Below are positions 13,264-14,447 of a stretch of 14,447 nt of DNA, piece by piece; positions within the stretch are counted from its first letter, which is position 1, and every line of letters begins with the position of its first letter. Source of the DNA: Pseudomonadota bacterium. GTDB taxonomy: Bacteria > Pseudomonadota > Alphaproteobacteria > Rhizobiales > Xanthobacteraceae. Where the stretch lies: positions 1 through 14,447 of the forward strand of contig JAEWHT010000061.1 in NCBI GenBank assembly GCA_023387695.1, given 5' to 3'. The position numbers and the translations under genes were made by a program. The notes below the pieces were generated by a model that saw nothing but the letters and a program-made list of their open reading frames with translations, had not been told where the DNA came from and searched no databases.

Positions 13264-13655
13264 TCAGCCGCGGCGTGACAGGAACTCCAGAACGCCAGTC
13301 TTGTAGACCTTGTCGCCGACCGCACGCATGTGATCGCGGCCGGGAATATCGAGCACTTCCGAACCGGGAATGATCGCACCGAGCGCGCTGGCCGAGCCGG
13401 CAACATCATCGGTCGAGCCAACCGCAATCAATACTGGCACCTCGATGCGCGCAGCCTCTTGCGGGGTCATGAGATCGCGCGTGCCCCGCAGGCAGGCGGC
13501 GAGCGCGCGGCGGTCCGACCGGGTCTGATCAGCAAACGCGCGAAACGTGCGGCCGACGGGATCGGTGACGTCGTCGAGCGAGGGTGCCTCCAGCGCCTTG
13601 GCGACGTTCTCGCCGGGACCGGTGCCCTCGATCAGGCCGCCGATGCCGATGCCGC
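13264..13655 (-). repeat. Direct repeat, intact copy (partner 10158-10549)
   Basis: This is the 3' part of the complete hydrolase gene. It aligns to 10158-10549 without gaps and at about 94% identity. Together the two repeats enclose about 2.7 kb holding exactly the kinase and the binding-protein genes. Confidence 0.9.
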
Positions 13656-14019
13656 CGAGGATCGCCGAGCGCAGGCGCTGCGGTTCGTTGAGACCGAGCC
13701 AGGCGGTCATCCGTCCGCCCATCGAATAACCCATGATGTCGGCCTGCGGGATCGCGAGATGATCCATCAGCGCGAGCACGTCACCGGCCATGGTGGGGAT
13801 CGAGTACTGCGCGGAATCGTACAGCTTGGCGCTGTCGCCATGGCCGCGATTATCCAGCGCGATGACGCGGCGGCCATTCTTGCGCAGCTCCGAGACCCAG
13901 GTCGGATAGACCCAGTTGACGTTCTTGCTGGAGGCAAAGCCGTGCACGAGGATGATGGGATCGCCCTCGCCTTCGTCGAGATAGGCAATTTCAACGTCGC
14001 CGTTGTGAAAGCTCGGCAT
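13264..14019 (-). CDS. Alpha/beta hydrolase
   Basis: Cytoplasmic hydrolase of 251 residues with the alpha/beta fold. The oxyanion region is HGFASSKN (His26-Gly-Phe28). The strand/turn motif DNRGHGDSAK is at 56-65. The nucleophile elbow GYSMGG puts the catalytic Ser at 99, the acidic member is Asp204 or Asp205 in GSTDDVAG, and the catalytic His is His230 in GRDHMRAVG. This triad fits esterases, lactonases and C-C bond hydrolases; the substrate cannot be read from the sequence. ATG 14019 (MPSFHNGDVEIAYLDEG) gives the normal start of such enzymes. The frame is open for 26 more codons upstream, but that part is Pro/Arg-rich, unlike the family, and would overlap the preceding gene. That gene ends 34 bases upstream, so the two may be one operon. 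Confidence 0.93.
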   Translation of the reverse strand: MPSFHNGDVEIAYLDEGEGDPIILVHGFASSKNVNWVYPTWVSELRKNGRRVIALDNRGHGDSAKLYDSAQYSIPTMAGDVLALMDHLAIPQADIMGYSMGGRMTAWLGLNEPQRLRSAILGGIGIGGLIEGTGPGENVAKALEAPSLDDVTDPVGRTFRAFADQTRSDRRALAACLRGTRDLMTPQEAARIEVPVLIAVGSTDDVAGSASALGAIIPGSEVLDIPGRDHMRAVGDKVYKTGVLEFLSRRG

Positions 14020-14053
14020 CAGCAATTCCGGGATGTTGTGGAGAGGATTGATC

Positions 14054-14447
14054 TTAGGCGGTGGCGGCCGAATTCGCCAGAGCGGCTTCGGCCGCAATCT
14101 GCGCCCGGCGGAGCCGCCGCGCCCGTTTGCGATCGCACCAGGCCTGGGTCAGGCGCTCGGTCGTCGCCTTGATCGAGGACAGCAGGCCGAACAGCGTCAG
14201 CGCCGCGCCAAACAGCCACAGCGCAAGATCGAACATACCGCCGACCAGCAGCAGCGCGCCGCGGCCGAGCAGCTTCATGATCGCGCGGGTCTTGCCGCCC
14301 TGCGCTTCCGCAAGCCGGGCCGCCCGCGCGACGTCCTTCGGGCCTTCGGCGATGCGCAGCGTATCCATGGCGCCGCGCGTGCCGGTCTTCTCAGCGACGC
14401 GCGTGACATCCTTGCCGAGCCGGACCAGCGCGCCGGCCTTCTCGGCG
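14054..14447 (-). CDS. Membrane protein, function unknown (5' end outside window)
   Basis: The frame stays open from the stop at 14054 to the window edge, so the first 130 or so visible residues are the C-terminal part of a longer protein. An internal Met at 14368 should not be taken as the start, because the upstream residues (KAGALVRLGKDVTRVAEKTG) continue the same style as DTLRIAEGPKDVARAARLAEAQGG. Two close hydrophobic segments follow (LLGRGALLLVGGMFDLALWLF and GAALTLFGLLSSI), then a strongly basic and Ala-rich cytoplasmic tail (DRKRARRLRRAQIAAEAALANS). The two similar amphipathic stretches before the membrane part (LVRLGKDVTRVAEK and LRIAEGPKDVARAARLAE) look like an internal repeat. It ends 34 bases before the hydrolase and is probably cotranscribed with it. 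I do not recognise the family. Confidence 0.72.
   Translation of the reverse strand, partial: AEKAGALVRLGKDVTRVAEKTGTRGAMDTLRIAEGPKDVARAARLAEAQGGKTRAIMKLLGRGALLLVGGMFDLALWLFGAALTLFGLLSSIKATTERLTQAWCDRKRARRLRRAQIAAEAALANSAATA

Noticed and set aside
10158..13655. Composite transposon or integrative element flanked by att sites
   Set aside because: There is no transposase, integrase, terminal inverted repeat or tRNA gene. A 392-bp repeat of coding sequence fits homologous recombination better.
1..14447. CRISPR arrays, tRNA or rRNA genes
   Set aside because: No regularly spaced repeats, and no tRNA or rRNA signature stretches were found on either strand.

Overview
The window looks like chromosome of a high-GC alphaproteobacterium, most likely Bradyrhizobium or a close Nitrobacteraceae relative. 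I infer this from the strong G/C third-position bias, the protein families (a DUF3126-type protein, a CHASE3/HisKA_2-type kinase, small Gly/Trp/Tyr-rich exported proteins), a CtrA-type box, and two palindromic repeats in one intergenic gap of the kind I associate with that group. No database could be searched.

Layout. (1) 1-2030 (+): the end of an operon with two PotB/PotC-like ABC permeases and an Asp/Glu/hydantoin-type racemase, probably uptake and breakdown of a nitrogenous compound. (2) 2225-2722 (+): a membrane-anchored coiled-coil protein. It is followed by a gene-free convergent gap with a perfect CRP-type palindrome, a -10-like element and a strong intrinsic terminator, which together suggest an undescribed small RNA. 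(3) 2940-4363 (-): a Gly-rich exported protein, a gamma-carbonic-anhydrase-like hexapeptide protein and a small membrane protein. (4) A perfect TTAA-N7-TTAAC CtrA-type box lies between that membrane protein and an anchored protein of unknown function (4588-5295, +). (5) 5296-5716: no gene, but two structured repeats. (6) 5717-6881 (-): a DUF3126-type protein and serine acetyltransferase (cysE), separated by an intrinsic terminator. (7) 7129-8514 (+): a polytopic membrane protein of unknown function. (8) 8606-10077: an AhpD-like protein divergent from an AraC-family regulator. (9) 10158-14019 (-): an intact alpha/beta hydrolase, a CHASE3-type histidine kinase, a sugar-type periplasmic binding protein, and then a 5'-truncated second copy of the hydrolase. 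(10) 14054-14447 (-): a membrane protein that runs off the window.

The most distinctive region is 10158-14019. The kinase and binding-protein genes lie six bases apart, with no transporter permease, ATPase or response regulator in the window. This suggests a sensory pair rather than an uptake system. They are bracketed by a direct repeat of about 392 bp made of hydrolase sequence. The two hydrolase copies differ at about 21 sites over roughly 119 codons up to a premature stop, and all of these differences are silent. That pattern suggests the copies diverged as functional alleles in separate lineages before being brought together, as expected if the two-gene cassette arrived by recombination in the hydrolase gene.
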